From Beaufortia kweichowensis (lineage: Eukaryota; Chordata; Actinopteri; Cypriniformes; Gastromyzontidae), in the NCBI GenBank assembly GCA_019155185.1, contig CM032803.1, positions 2,726,001-2,790,000 of the forward strand: a stretch of DNA of 64,000 bases. The letters run 5' to 3'. Made by a program: the position numbers and the translations under genes. Of this stretch, positions 1 to 13,400 are shown in pieces. Each line of letters starts with the position of its first letter. Positions within the stretch are counted from its first letter, which is position 1. The notes beneath the pieces were generated by a model, which was not told the origin of the DNA, made no database searches, and saw only the letters and a list, made by a program, of their open reading frames with translations.

Positions 1-1928
1 TCCAGGAGCAACATTTACTAGGTTTTAAATATTACCTCTTATTGGATGCAATGTGATGCACTTCAGCGATCTGGAGTAGTTTCTTAGCGCTAAGAGTTTT
101 AAGCATGTATGCTTCCCAGTGGACTCATTATCAACAGGCAATAAGTGTCATGAATCTTGAAAGTTGAAACATCAAGGTGATGTAGTGTGGAGACATCCAG
201 TGACTCTTTGCTCCTTTAAGCAGCCTGAATCAAACAGACTCATTCATCAACAGTGCTGTCCCTCCAGGTTCCATCAGTTTACAGAATGGACCATTAGTCT
301 TGGCTTTGCTCCTCCTGTTGCCCTGCCCTGTGAAAGACTCAGTAAATTGTCCGCTGCCATCCCTTCGCGCTGGAGCTAGATGAAGTGGAAGCGGACAGCT
401 CTGTTGTCTTTAAAATTGCTATCGATTAGACCGTTTGAATCTATAGCCTGGGAGGTTAAATGACCCACGTCTGGGCGAATGTGCCGGAAGAGACTCGATT
501 GATAAAAATTGCAAAAGGAATCAGGATTCTATTTGCAATTATAAAGAAGAGTGCGAGAGAGTGTGTGTCTTAAACTTTGCTCACATTCACACTTGAGACA
601 GCACTCCCACAGTTCACGGACGTGCTGACCAGCTAATGTGCACAAAAATAGCTCAGTTCTGCTCAAATTAACTGTCTGATTGAATTTACACAACTAGTGA
701 AGTCATGTTAAGAAGACTAATACAAAAAACGTCTTTATTGAACTTAACGATATTCTTAAAGACTCCTATTGTGTGATCAAATGGATGACAACAGCCACTT
801 AAACAGTGATATACAAGAATGCAATAAAATTTCAAAAAGTTTAAAATTCAATTACTTTTATTTTCTCAAAGTGTGCTACAGACCCAGCAATTTGTAGCAG
901 TCTGTCATAACGCATTTAGTTTAACATTTATATTCTTGCCTTCTGCCATTGGCATTTGTAAATATTGCAAATATACAGTTCTGAGTTAGTCATTTATTCT
1001 GGTTAGGTAATTTCACTGTTTAGTAGCAGTCTAATAGATGCTTTTGGACATCAACACACCAAAACAATAAAAGAGATCTGAGAAGACACGTTTTACCAGT
1101 GATAACTAACATCAGTGTTTTTTCTTTTAGCAGAACTACTTTATTTTCATACAATGCACTTCACCTTCAATTATTGTGTGATATAATTATAGATGAACAA
1201 GAGAAATGACAGGTTCAGCCATACAAACAAAAAGTAAGTGATCTTTCTTTCAGGACAAGTTTAATAATAGCTTTGGATAGACGAAAAGACCTGGATGTGT
1301 TTGGTTGAAGAAAGAAGGATGCAAAAACATTTCAGGACTCACAAACAGTTTATCAAAGTCCCAGGCAGAATTTAATTTGCATTTCAGAAAATGAGGATTT
1401 TTTAAAATGTTGAATAGAGTCATCCTTATCTGTCATATTACTTTAGATTTGCCATTGTAGATTACCAGCATTTGAATCCCGCTGCTTTGCTCTGACGTTC
1501 TGCTGTGTTTGTGACAGCGTTTGTCTACATTACACAATGCAAAGACAGAACTAGACAATTGTTGAAAAACTTGCTTTTGCTACAGAATCAAAGCCAGGTG
1601 CAAAGATACAGAAACTGTCATCTGTAGCACCTCTGCGGTTAGCGTTATTGTGTATGATTCTGTAAAATTGACTATGAATAGAAGCCAAGAATCCTTCGTA
1701 CATGAAAATGAGTACATTCTCCGAATTCGCAGACATCCTGGCTGTATTCATGCCTGTCACAAAAGAACGTCATGCCACAAATTCCTCAGAATCCAGAGCT
1801 TACCTTGTCTTCTAGAAAATGAATAAAGACATAGTTGTCATGATTGGATCAAATCTGCTTGTAAAGTTTGCTTTGCTGCTTATGTGAAATCTGAAACAAA
1901 GAGAAACAGAAAAGAAATAACTCTTATT

Positions 1929-1980
1929 TATATATATATATATATATATATACTCTTTCTTAAATATATGTATATTTTTA

Positions 1981-2034
<54 letters not shown>

Positions 2035-2096
2035 AATTTTTTATTTTATTATACATTTTATTTTATTTTATTATATATATCTATATATATATATAC
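1929..2096. repeat. (TA)n microsatellite, compound
   Basis: Three runs of alternating TA, the longest at about 1984-2032, are separated by short AT-rich interruptions. A low-complexity open frame here (Ile/Tyr repeats) is an artefact. Confidence 0.95.
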
Positions 2097-2906
2097 ACCA
2101 CGAGCCAGTGTCTGTGACTGTATCTTGGACAGAGACGTGCCGGAGCGGTAATTAATCAAGTTTAGTGGAGTCTGATGGCTTTGAGATTGACTAAACTGCA
2201 GACGCTATTAATGACGAGAGCTCGCCAGCATCTCCTTCCCTGTGCGTGAATCCTTATCAAGAGCGTTTCTTTTGAGCACAGAGTGGAGTTCCCCAGTTCC
2301 AGCGCTTCACTTGGCCTTAATCAGAGCACCACGAGCTCATTACCTACAGCCAATTTAGCCCTCAGTTCTCCTCAGGCAGGAGAAGACACTCCGCAACACC
2401 GGCCCGAGGGAACTCATCACTTCCTCTTTCTCTTGCTGAGCACCCTATGAGAAATAGTATTAGCTGCTTCAGAATGCTCCGGGCAATTAGCGAGCGAGTC
2501 TTTCTCTAACTGCCCGTCTGTATTCTCCTTTTATTCTCCTCACTTATTTACCATTGCTATTTTTCTGGTAGTTCACTTCCACAAATTCCTTCGGTATCTG
2601 TCTTTATATTTCTGGTGAGCATATTGTGTTTCATGCTCTGTGGGCTAAAAACAGGTCCGATCGTATACAGCGGTGGTTCCCTGGAGTGTATTTACACAGG
2701 TTCCAGGGGATACTTCTGAAAAGATGTTGATCTCGCTTTTGTTAAGCCTATAAAACTGCAGTTACTGGCTTGAAAATATCAGGGCTGTTAAAAGATTCAA
2801 ATAATAAAACATAAACGCTTTTTATTTTTAAACATGTAAACACATTGATTTCTTTTTTTACCCTGCTACAAAATCCAATTTAATGTGTTAGCTGTTTATT
2901 GGAGAA

Positions 2907-3020
2907 TGGTAGCTGGTTTCAAGCTTAGTCATTAGATGGTCCAAACTGGTCAACCAGCTACCATGATCCAAATACCATACCATTGATCTGGTCTGTTGTT
3001 GATCCAAGATCTCTTACCAG
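2907..3020. repeat. AGCTGG-rich interspersed repeat with inverted arms
   Basis: TGGTAGCTGGTT (2907-2918) and AACCAGCTACCA (2952-2963) form a perfect 12-bp inverted repeat, and a further CCAGCTGG occurs at about 3017. GCTGGT/ACCAGC-rich palindromic repeats are common in cyprinid DNA. The outer limits are uncertain. Confidence 0.45.
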
Positions 3021-4922
3021 CTGGATTGCCCTGCAGGAATGTAAAGAATATATAGAAGTTATGTTATATAAAACACCTGCAAATGTCTGCAGCAGTTCTC
3101 CTTACTCACCCCACCTGATTGTTTTCAGTTTCCTGTTGTTTTCTTCACGAAAATAAAACACCAGATACAATATTCCCCAGAACTGTCAAAACTTGTGAAA
3201 AACAAACAAGCTCAGGTGTTGTTTGTTTTAAGGTAGAGGAAGCCACCCGCTGAGTCTGTTGTTCCCCCACAGTAGTGAATCATGTTAATAATGACCACTT
3301 GCATAACAATAATTGATGTCAACTCTGTAATGCTTTCACCAAAACATGAAAATTATATCATCATTTACTTACTTCACAGTTGTACAGCTTTGTTTTTTCC
3401 ATGGGAAGTATTTTAGCAGAACTCTTCCTTTAAGACAAAAAGGTTGTGAAACACTGATGTACATGCTGATTAAACAATGACAAAGATACAGATCTGCGTC
3501 TAATGTAATTATTCAGTTGACTAACCTGCCTTGAGGTCTATAGATCGTCGTGTCACGTTTCACTAACCTGGAAAAAGAATTTCAATATTAGCATCAATAA
3601 AAAAAACTTTGTAAAAAAAACTCTAGATTTTGATAGATTTACCATGCAGCCTTTGTTAAATTACATTTTCTCTTGATTTACCTTATTTTATGACTCAGTG
3701 AATGCTACACAATCTAAGGCAGTGCCCATTATTCGTGGCTCGCTATATCTATTAAGGCCTGACGTCTGATCGGCTTTGCCAGCTTTGTAGTTTATAAGAC
3801 CAAATTCGTGTGAGGAAAAATTGGATGTTGATGTATTATGTGTCCACATGCACCAAAACATCAAGGATCCCTGACTTTAAATGAAGACAGAATGTCTAAT
3901 TTTATAAATGCTGTTTCAGTGAGGTGTGACCATGGCACCAGGAAAAGAGCAAAACAAGAGTGATGATAAATGAAAAGTGAAGCGTAAAAGAGCTGAGCTG
4001 TTTCTTGCTCAGCCTGCACAAATAGTCCCGTTGATCCAGGGCCAGTCCGCCGCTGTGACGGCAATCGTGGTTGACCGTGATTGGTGTGCTTTTTGGAGTT
4101 GTACAAACAGCTGAGGTTGAGATCTCGGTGTATTTTCCGATAGACTGTCACAATCAAGCTACATTTATACTGTGTGAAGCGTCCATGGTACCAACTGCAG
4201 ACTCAGCAACTACCTGTGATACTGAAAGGAAAGGCAAAATTTCTGTGAACACAACATGGCTCAGGCTGAATATGACAGGATTCGTTCTCAAAACGCTGCA
4301 TATTCACGGTGTTGAATAGATTTTTTCGCAGCGTAGGTAGAAAGTACAGAACAGAATGTGCAGCGTGCCAAAGTTGGTTTTTGGGATTGAACTGACATCA
4401 ATGGATCTGTCCATGGGTCATTCTGGGAAACTGGTGCCTTTTACAGTTGAATAAAGTGAAAGTTACTTTTTGTAGGATTTATTTTCATTTGCATGTTATA
4501 TGGTAATGTTTTAATCAATGTTGAAATATAATTATGTCTTCAAGAAGGTAACAGGGTTGCCTTACAGTTTAAAGCAAAAGGTTGTGAAACTACAAAATGA
4601 GAATGCTTGAATTTCTACAAATGTTGTTGTTTATGGTACAGAGAAGGATGACATTTTTAGCTCATGTACTATTGACAATTATGTCATAAGAAAGTAAATA
4701 AACTGAAAAGTTAACTTAAAGGGACAATGACATTTTTATAATGTCTGTATTAACAGTAAAGTTGACATCAGCTTTTCATTTTTTAGACACATCAGGACAC
4801 CTGATTTTGTAGAATGACCCGTGTAACATTTAAGTCTGGCATTTAAAATGGGATTACTCTAAACACCTGACAATGGAGCCAAAGAACTGAAGAACCATTG
4901 GATTACTTCCTAAACACCTGAC

Positions 4923-5045
<123 letters not shown>

Positions 5046-8000
5046 AAAAGGACTGACATAGAGTCTGAGAACCAGCTGAAGGTTTCACAGGTTCTTACAG
5101 ATCATTATCAGAGACGAGAGAAGCCAGAGCTGATTTTAAAGGGTAATTGGCTTTATAAGACAGGTGCTGAACAAAGAACCACTAAAACAGTGAAACATAT
5201 AGTTACCGAGGGTAGTGATCTTTTTGTGGTTTCATTTCTTAACTTATGGCACAATTGAAGATTGAGTTTAAAGTTAGGGCAAGCACAGCACCTTTCTTTT
5301 TTAAAAAGGGCAGCCTACAAACTACTGATTCATGTGGCAGTGACTTAAAATGCAAACATTTTCAATATTCAGAGTTTACCTTTAGAGACTCCGAACAAGG
5401 CCACACATTACTCAAAGTAGAAAAAATGTTCCAAGATTTGGAGAATCGACTTTATTTTAATTATGCAGAGGAAATTGATTACTCTTTATATAATTTGCAC
5501 TCCCCAGACAGAAAACATTCATATTTAATATTGAGCCAAAGATAATCTTTTTTTGTTTTGTTAGAAAGAAACTTGCTGCTCATAAAGAATGCATGGTGTG
5601 CAGATATTGACTCAATTTCCAGTGTTTGCATTTGATTACCTTGTTCACACTCCAGGTTTCCAGGTTATCTTCTGAACCAGTTCTGTGCAGTTGTAATTGT
5701 TTCAGAATGGTGTATTTGTGATTTCTAAGGTTAAACCAGAGGTAACAAAAAATACATAATACAATCCTGAGCAGGTGAACAGCAAGCAAAACTTGACTTT
5801 GAAATATGAAGCTAGCTTTCTCCTCTCCTATGCTTGTAAGCACATTTTGCAGTCTTAAGCTATGCACGCTTATAATGTAAGGGATAATGTACAGTCAGCC
5901 GATCATTATTACAAAGTAAACCCTAAAAGCTGATCAGAACCTGATGCGGAACGAGGTTATTACACAGCTGCTTGTCACATTAAGTAAGTAATTGTAGATG
6001 AAATATTGATTTGAAATAAAATATTCAAGTTATTTTATTATATAAAACATTTAAGTAGCCTAAATGAATGGTCTGATATCACTTAAATCTCGGATGTGGC
6101 TTTTGAAGAATGTCAGATCAGGAATGGCACACTCTTATACTCCAAATCATACATACTGTGACTTGTTTCATACCATAGGATTTTAAGTAGGGTGAGATCA
6201 GGTACCATTTAGAGTACTATGGTATTAGTAGGGTAAATTGTTGTAAGCTGTCTAACCTTTTCCTACATTCATCTCACAAGAACGTGTGTTAAAAAAGCAG
6301 CAGGTGGGCTGTCTTCAATGTCGAGATTTTCAGCAAGTGAAGGAAATATTTGCATAGCAATGTTCAAACCAAAAGGCAAAGAGAAAAAATTCTCTCTCAA
6401 AGCAGCGAGAAGTTGAAGAGAGGATGGTAAAAAACGACTCTTTACGCTTCAGCATGAAAAGCACTTGAGCCGTGTTTGTGTGTGTGCCAGAGCAAAATAA
6501 TTGAACCAGTAAATGCTCTTTTAAAAATAACACGGTCCCAGTCAGGTCATCATTGCTCGAGATAGTAGTCAAAAGAAGGCCAAACAAAAAGAACAAAAAC
6601 AAGAACGATAAAGAGGAATGGCAGACGAAAGGGAAAACAGGCAGGCTGGATGAAGGAAAGTAAAGTAAGTAACGTTACAATACCACCTGTTAAGCTACTG
6701 TAAAACAACTATGGTGTCTCAGACTAAAAAATGTTTGAGTACTGCTTCCTTTGCAACATTACTTTTTTTCCTGTGCACATGCACATGGGTTGCAACATCC
6801 CTGCTTGCTCAGTGCATAAAGTTTGCAACTAAAATAGAAACACTTTTATTTCCCAAACATCTACGATAAACTTACTGAAGACAAAAAGAAAACAATGTAC
6901 CACTAATTTTTCAAAATGACTATGTGTTTGACTAGTAGATGCCCAATAACATTTGTATTGTATGAAAGCTTTATTGAAACTTTTTTTAAAGGAATTTTTG
7001 TCATAAAAAATCATATAGTAGTAGATAAATGAATTGCCCAGGGGAAAAATCTGGTGGTATTGACAGGCTGAAAGCAGCAAAATTATACCCTACAGTCCAC
7101 AGAGCTACATACAACCTGAGGAAAAACAGTTTCTAATTAAAGCAACATCTGGCTTCATTTCTCAAATAATCACATGTAATCTGATTAATTTATCTTACTC
7201 AGAGCATATTTCACTTCTATTCAAAATATTCCTGGCAGTGATGCAGTTGCTTTCCTGGGACATGCTTGCACTTTTATTTAAGCAATATCACATGAGAAAA
7301 AACTGTTATGAGCACAGCTAAGATCTGAAAAATCACAGCTTTACAGGAAATCACAGCTGTGCTGATATGCACAGCAGCACATTCGTGAGTGTAATATTGT
7401 TTTAATGCAAAAGTTTTTTAAAAGGGCTTCAAATAAGTTATTATTAAGTAATTTTAGACAAAATATAGCTAGTTATTTTATTCAGGTTATAAAAAGCCAA
7501 AACATAATAAATTGTCTAGCACGTCGCCAAGAAATGCACATACTGTCAGAAATGTTGCAATCCATATAATCGAAGTGAAGTGTTTCAGTGCTGTTATAAG
7601 AAATATCAGCTCTCGTGGAAAACCGCCTGTGCAATCAAACTGTTGTATAATTAATGTAATTTGTCATAAGTGTTTTAATCAGCTATGGTAACCGACAACT
7701 ATAACTATTTACCGTCTCTGCTTGCCATTCTTATTAAACTCACTTGGACCCATTGCCTTGTCTATAAATGTGCCGTCTATTAAGCATTTAAAGAAAAATG
7801 TCATTATTAGACAAGTGTGTGGGTGGCAGAAATGCATAACAGGTGTCAAGAGAAAAGTGGCGATCAGTCATGATGCCTGAAGATTTTTATCATACTGACC
7901 AGTAATCATTATCATCCACTGCAGTGTAAGCACTAAAGCTGAATGTTACCTAGTGTGTGTCTGTGTGCATGCATGTGAAAAGGAGACAGCAGGGGTGAGA

Positions 8001-9246
8001 TGCTAGAAAGGCACAAAAAGAGATCAAGAAAGAGAAACAGGTGCAGCAAAAAGAGCTATTTCTCAGGGGCAGTACACAAACATTCGACTGTCAACTCAAT
8101 TTTGGGAAAATGTCATACAAGCAGAAGCAGATCCGGTTTAATTCAGATCAGTTAACTTCCTTGCAGTGATTAAAGCAGCATGTTCGTCTTATTTATATTC
8201 TGCACTTCACTGAGTACTGAATGCATGCTGCCTATCACTAATAAATCAGTCATTGTTTTCTAGAGTGGGGGATTAGACACGTATAAGAGGCTTATCATTA
8301 CAGATTTGTTTACCGCAACACTTCGGCAACTCAACACTGGCTTATTTGTGTGCTGGGGGACCAGCAACAATCTTAGCAAATGATCTCTGAACTTCAAATC
8401 GGCTCCTGATTAAAAAAGAGAGCAGCGCCCTGCACGCCCGAGCGTGTACATGTGTAATCTGCAAAGCTAATCCTTTTGATAGGGCCAAAATGCGCATCTA
8501 TTGCTCCTCTTTAGCATGTTTAACAGTGATGAAGTGCGGTTGGAGTTTGCAAAAGAGGTAGCAATGGCATTTAATGAAGCTTTAATGAGCGTTTCACACA
8601 AACCATGTTTTAGTATTTCATTTAATAGCGTTCCGTGTCATGATTAAACTTAAAGAAATGTGTTGAGCCTTATAGAAGTCTGACAAATTACTATTAATCA
8701 GCTCTGATATGCATCTTGGCAAGATGTGTCAAAGTCATGCTAAACTTGGATGCTGTATTATTGTGAAAGCCTGGCCTGCCTGAGCCTCTGGAGGGTGTTT
8801 TCACAAGCCTGGAAAAGCATTTTACTTCACAGTCCTACTGACACTTAAGATTTTGTGAAATGTGTTTGGTGAGTGCAGCACTCATCAAAATGAATAAAGA
8901 GCGTGTGATTCCGTATGTGTGTGAGAGGGAGGTGAAAGAGAAGGTTACACACGGCGCGAGTGTGAAAAAGTGTCTGTAGTTATTTTGTGTGTGTATATAA
9001 TAGCCTATACAGTACAATAACCTAAATATATAAATAATATTATTTATTTAACAGAGTAAACACATTTGCCATTAAAACCATATAATGCTACATTATGCAC
9101 CAAATTAAATGCAGATTGTCAAGAGTTTTTTACAGTCTTTGTCAACATTTATATTTAGGCATTTAGCTGAATATTAGGAGACAAGTGTGAGTAACAGGGC
9201 AGACTGTGTTGTAAAGCATGGAAAGACAGTGTCATGGTTTATGAGA

Positions 9247-9254
9247 GCTGCGGG
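9247..9254. repeat. 8-bp target-site duplication, left copy
   Basis: GCTGCGGG immediately precedes the TAGGGCTG end of the hAT element and is identical to the copy at 10432-10439. Confidence 0.88.
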
Positions 9255-10431
9255 TAGGGCTGTGCCGATAAACGATATCATATCGAATCGCGATAAAATA
9301 TATGTCGATATGATAGCTCTAGGCATAGATATATATACAGTACAACTCTTTTTATAACTTTAACACATGGACTATTCCAGTCACCCCTGCCTTCCAGTGT
9401 CAAATGGGCTAGTTCTAAACTTTTCCATCGGAGTTCTGGAAAGTAACGGAGAAGAGAGTGAGTGTGTGGATGATAATAGTCAAAGAGGATCGGTAGAAAT
9501 ATTGTAGATAGTTCAGTTGAAGTAATTGATAATCCAAATCGGAGGAGTTTTACCGTTTGTGCATGTGCGTGCATTACCAAGTTATTGTATACTTACTGAG
9601 TATTCACTGTAATTGTATGGAGAAAGTATTCCGCCTGTACAAGTGTTTACATTTAGTATTGTTTACGTGATTGTACTTTGTTACTCATCATTATTCAGGA
9701 GATCTACTTTTAGTTTATATACATTTAATATTGATAAATAAGGATGCGCTGTCGGAGACAGATAGTGCAGGCGCTCTAGAGTTGTTTACCGCTTCAGTGA
9801 GAGCAGGAGCGCAGCAGGGGTGCGCACGTGAACAGCTCGTGCAGTGTTTGCACACACATAGATTATATGTATATGTAACGTTGTATTGTGATTTGTATTT
9901 ATTATATTTATACTTATGTTTGTATTTTATATTTCAGAACCACACCTTTATGCACAATCAATAAAGACCATTTGGAAGATATCATTGAGTCATCATTGTT
10001 CTGACCGGACAAACTGTAGCCTTCATGTAAACCCGGACTAGAAATAGAGTTTTTATTCCCCAGATTTTTTAATAAGAGCCAATCACACAGCAGAAATAGA
10101 CAACAGCCAATCAGCAGCTTTTACCGTTTCAAAGAACAAAGTCCATTTCCTACAGCACTTTGCAACTTCACACGAGGATGACAAAATAAGTGGAAGCAGC
10201 GACCAAAGTGAAACTAACGAGTTATTATCCAAAAATGATGAAATTAGACAAAAAAAACTGTACTTTAAAATGTAATTAATGAACCCTCAAATTTTTATGG
10301 CTTCAGTCATAGTTGGGATACTCTTTTAAAGCTGGCAGCATTAACAGTTTATATATCGAAATATATATCGTTATCGATCAATATGGGAAAAAATTATCGA
10401 GTTTACATTTTTGCCATATCGCCCAGCCCTA
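9255..10431. mobile_element. Non-autonomous hAT-type DNA transposon, complete, 1.18 kb
   Basis: The element begins TAGGGCTG and ends CAGCCCTA, and is bracketed by an exact 8-bp duplication GCTGCGGG at 9247-9254 and 10432-10439. Both ends continue into related CGATA/ATATCG-rich subterminal sequence. Short imperfect terminal repeats with an 8-bp duplication are diagnostic of hAT transposons. The interior has no transposase; the longest reading frames (about 100 codons) are not hAT-like. The interior also has a CpG-rich segment with CACGTG near 9825 and an AATAAA near 9960. The element is intact at both ends, so insertion is probably fairly recent. Confidence 0.88.
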
Positions 10432-10439
10432 GCTGCGGG
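10432..10439. repeat. 8-bp target-site duplication, right copy
   Basis: GCTGCGGG immediately follows the CAGCCCTA end of the hAT element and is identical to the left copy at 9247-9254. Confidence 0.88.
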
Positions 10440-13400
10440 TATAAAAGAATAATTCTCAGTACTGTTAACAGTAAGGCAGAAATTCTGTTTCGGCCCACTT
10501 TGAACACTGGTTACAGAGATTTTAGACCCGTAGGGCCTAGTAAATCATAGTGACAATAAAACTGGGAATCATGTAAAAGTTCATTTCGGAAACGAGCCGG
10601 GCAGATTATTCAGTCACCTCACACTGAGAAAAAGAACAGGAGATATGATGGTGCTGCCAGACTTTTTCGAAAGGTTCCTTGCGATTATAGTGGAAGACTT
10701 TCTCTGCGAGAAAACAGAGAAGTCGTTTTTTGCTCTAACCTCAGAAGCAGATTAGCTGAGAAATCATCTAACAGGCATACAGATGGAACCACAACCATTA
10801 CAGTTACTGAGAGAGAAAAGGTTGGAAGATTGTCCAAGATCATGGAAAATTGTCATACACATCCTTCAAAACACCCATCTTCTGTTAGCTATGTTTTCTC
10901 TCCTAGCCTGGTGTGAGTGCACGTAAGGACATGTTTTATCCGTTTGCAGTTTAGTGTGAAACACCACCAAAAGATGCCTAAGGGTAGACAGCCAAAATAT
11001 CTTCATTTTTTGGCTGTTCTGTGGAGAATCTCAGAATACCAACACTTGGCCTCAGTTTCAGTCTTGAAGTCACCAAATAGGAGAGTATGGCAATTAGATC
11101 CGATTAGTGGATAATTACTACATTCAGACTGGAGTACAACTAGCTATTGACTCACAATACCAACCCACCATATTAGTCCAATTTAAGCAGTCTCTAAATT
11201 AATGAAATACCCTAATAAATGTCTTGGCAGTCTAAAAAGAAAGTGATTGCTGGGCTCCAATGCCCATAAAGTGCCAGACCCAGCTACTGCCACCCACACA
11301 CATCTTTAACGGCTGCCTGTGCTCCCTAAGAGGATGAGGTATGCTAGTTTCCGTTCTGTCAGTGATGCGAGAAACGTGCCTCTTCAAGTAAAAATCAGTA
11401 ATTAACAGCAACCTGCTCGTGTGACACAGAAGGACTTGCGTCCTTGAGATGCCTGCGTCGCGTGTGCAGAGCAAGCGGAGAGGAAGGAGATGGTTATTAG
11501 CCGTTTCATTAGCGGGCTGCTAGCTTTTTCCCAGATGTTTCAGCTGTGATTAAGACCTGATCCATCCCACAGAGCCTCTTTTAGCCGAAACGTTCTCTCC
11601 CACCTAATGAAGCCACACGAAGAAGCCAGTCTTTATAAATCCAGAGCAATATATCTCTTCTTGTATTAAATTTTACATTGCATATTGTAATTTCAATTCT
11701 CAAGACGTAATGTTTATTAGCAAATAATTTAACAATGTGCAATGCCATAAAATTGTATCACACTTGGTTATCCTACATTGACTGTAGTTATTAATTTTAG
11801 AAATATGTAATGGATGGACATTTAGAAGCTGTAAACATCACAAATATAAATAAATCTACTTTTTGAAGAAATAAATAGTCACATTTTAGATCTTTTGCTT
11901 TGAATACACTTTCTTGAAAGGTCACAATATATGACACAAGTGTTTTGGCTAAACATGCATTTACAATTAGCCTACATTTAGGCATTTACCAGAAGTCTTT
12001 ACATTTGCTTTACAAAATAATGTAAAATTCTGTTCAAAATGGTTGTAAATATTGCTTTTTCTACTTACCTACTTAAGTTTACACATGTTGCTAATGTACC
12101 TGTCAAGCGTTGTCATAAGGTTTGACTACGGTTTTTTGAAATGTAACGGTTTTTTCTGTGAGCCAGGTGCTAACGCTAATGTAGCTATCAGCAGCTACCT
12201 ATTTTATCGATGTGGTATCGTTTATAAAAACTACAACGTTACATTTATCTGCCAAAATGTTGGCAATTACTGTCCTGCGTTCGTTCCGTAGTCTGTTTGA
12301 ATGAAAATAGCGATGCCAGTTTCGCGAATGAGTCGCCTGAATTGAATAGATTCTTTTCAATGCATCTGTCATATACGGGCTAAACCGAGTCGCGATTCAG
12401 TCCGAATCATTCGACTCACTTGGGGTTTGAATCTTCAAGCGCGGTTTCCCACTTCGTAAACGGGATACTTTGATAAAGAAGCGCTGGATGAACATGACAT
12501 TTACCTACAAGCAGTTCATCAACTTTGGAAATGTCTCCAAAAGTGATAATGTCTTTATTAGCTTCAGCGAGTGAAGAGACGTAACCTACAGCAGGTAAAC
12601 AATAGTTTCCATCAAACACTGACAGTTTACGAAGACATTTTAAGTACCACAAAATACTATGAATTTGTCATGTTTGTAGGTGTGTATCGTGATAGTATAT
12701 TAAGTATGATGTAAACACCAAGTTAGATGGACGTGATAAACATTGAGTATTATGTTAAATATCAAAGTGTCATCTGACGCCATCAGTGTACCATGTTATT
12801 GCCAGGGCATTTATTTGTAATTTGTATTACATCGCATTTGGTTTGTTTTTTAGTCACTCTTGCTTCATTTTAACACACTGGCTATACAATTAGGCTGACA
12901 TTTTTAATATTTATATAAAAATAGGAAGTAGATATAGCAAACTCCTTTAGTTTTGTGTAGTGTAATCAGATACTTGTGTTACTAGCTTAGTTTATTTTCC
13001 TATAGAACACTAGCTACATACTTACTTAATACATATTTATATTCTTTAGCTGCATGAAGTATTCTGTATGTTGCTGATATGTTAATAGGAGATATTTAGT
13101 AAGAGAATTAGATATGAACAGTTTCTGCTGCTTTTCTTATTTAAATTTTTATTTGCACACTCAGTTTCAAAATCTCATTAAAATTAGATGTTTCCTGAGA
13201 AACAGAAAAACAGAGAATTTGTTGTACGTTTTCTCTGTTTATTCAGTGGCAGAGACAGCATTAAAAGACTACCACACAGAGAATCACAAGGGGGAGATAA
13301 AAAAGGCAAATGAATCATTTTAATCTAAACCCTCAGAAAACAGCCCTGTCTTGGGGCTGTTTGTGCAGTGGAGAGGTTAGTCACAGCTGATGTGAAGTAG

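Noticed and set aside
5246..5545. 99-codon open frame on the plus strand
   Set aside because: Composition is plausible for a protein but there is no recognisable motif, splice context or promoter, and frames of this length are expected by chance in 64 kb.
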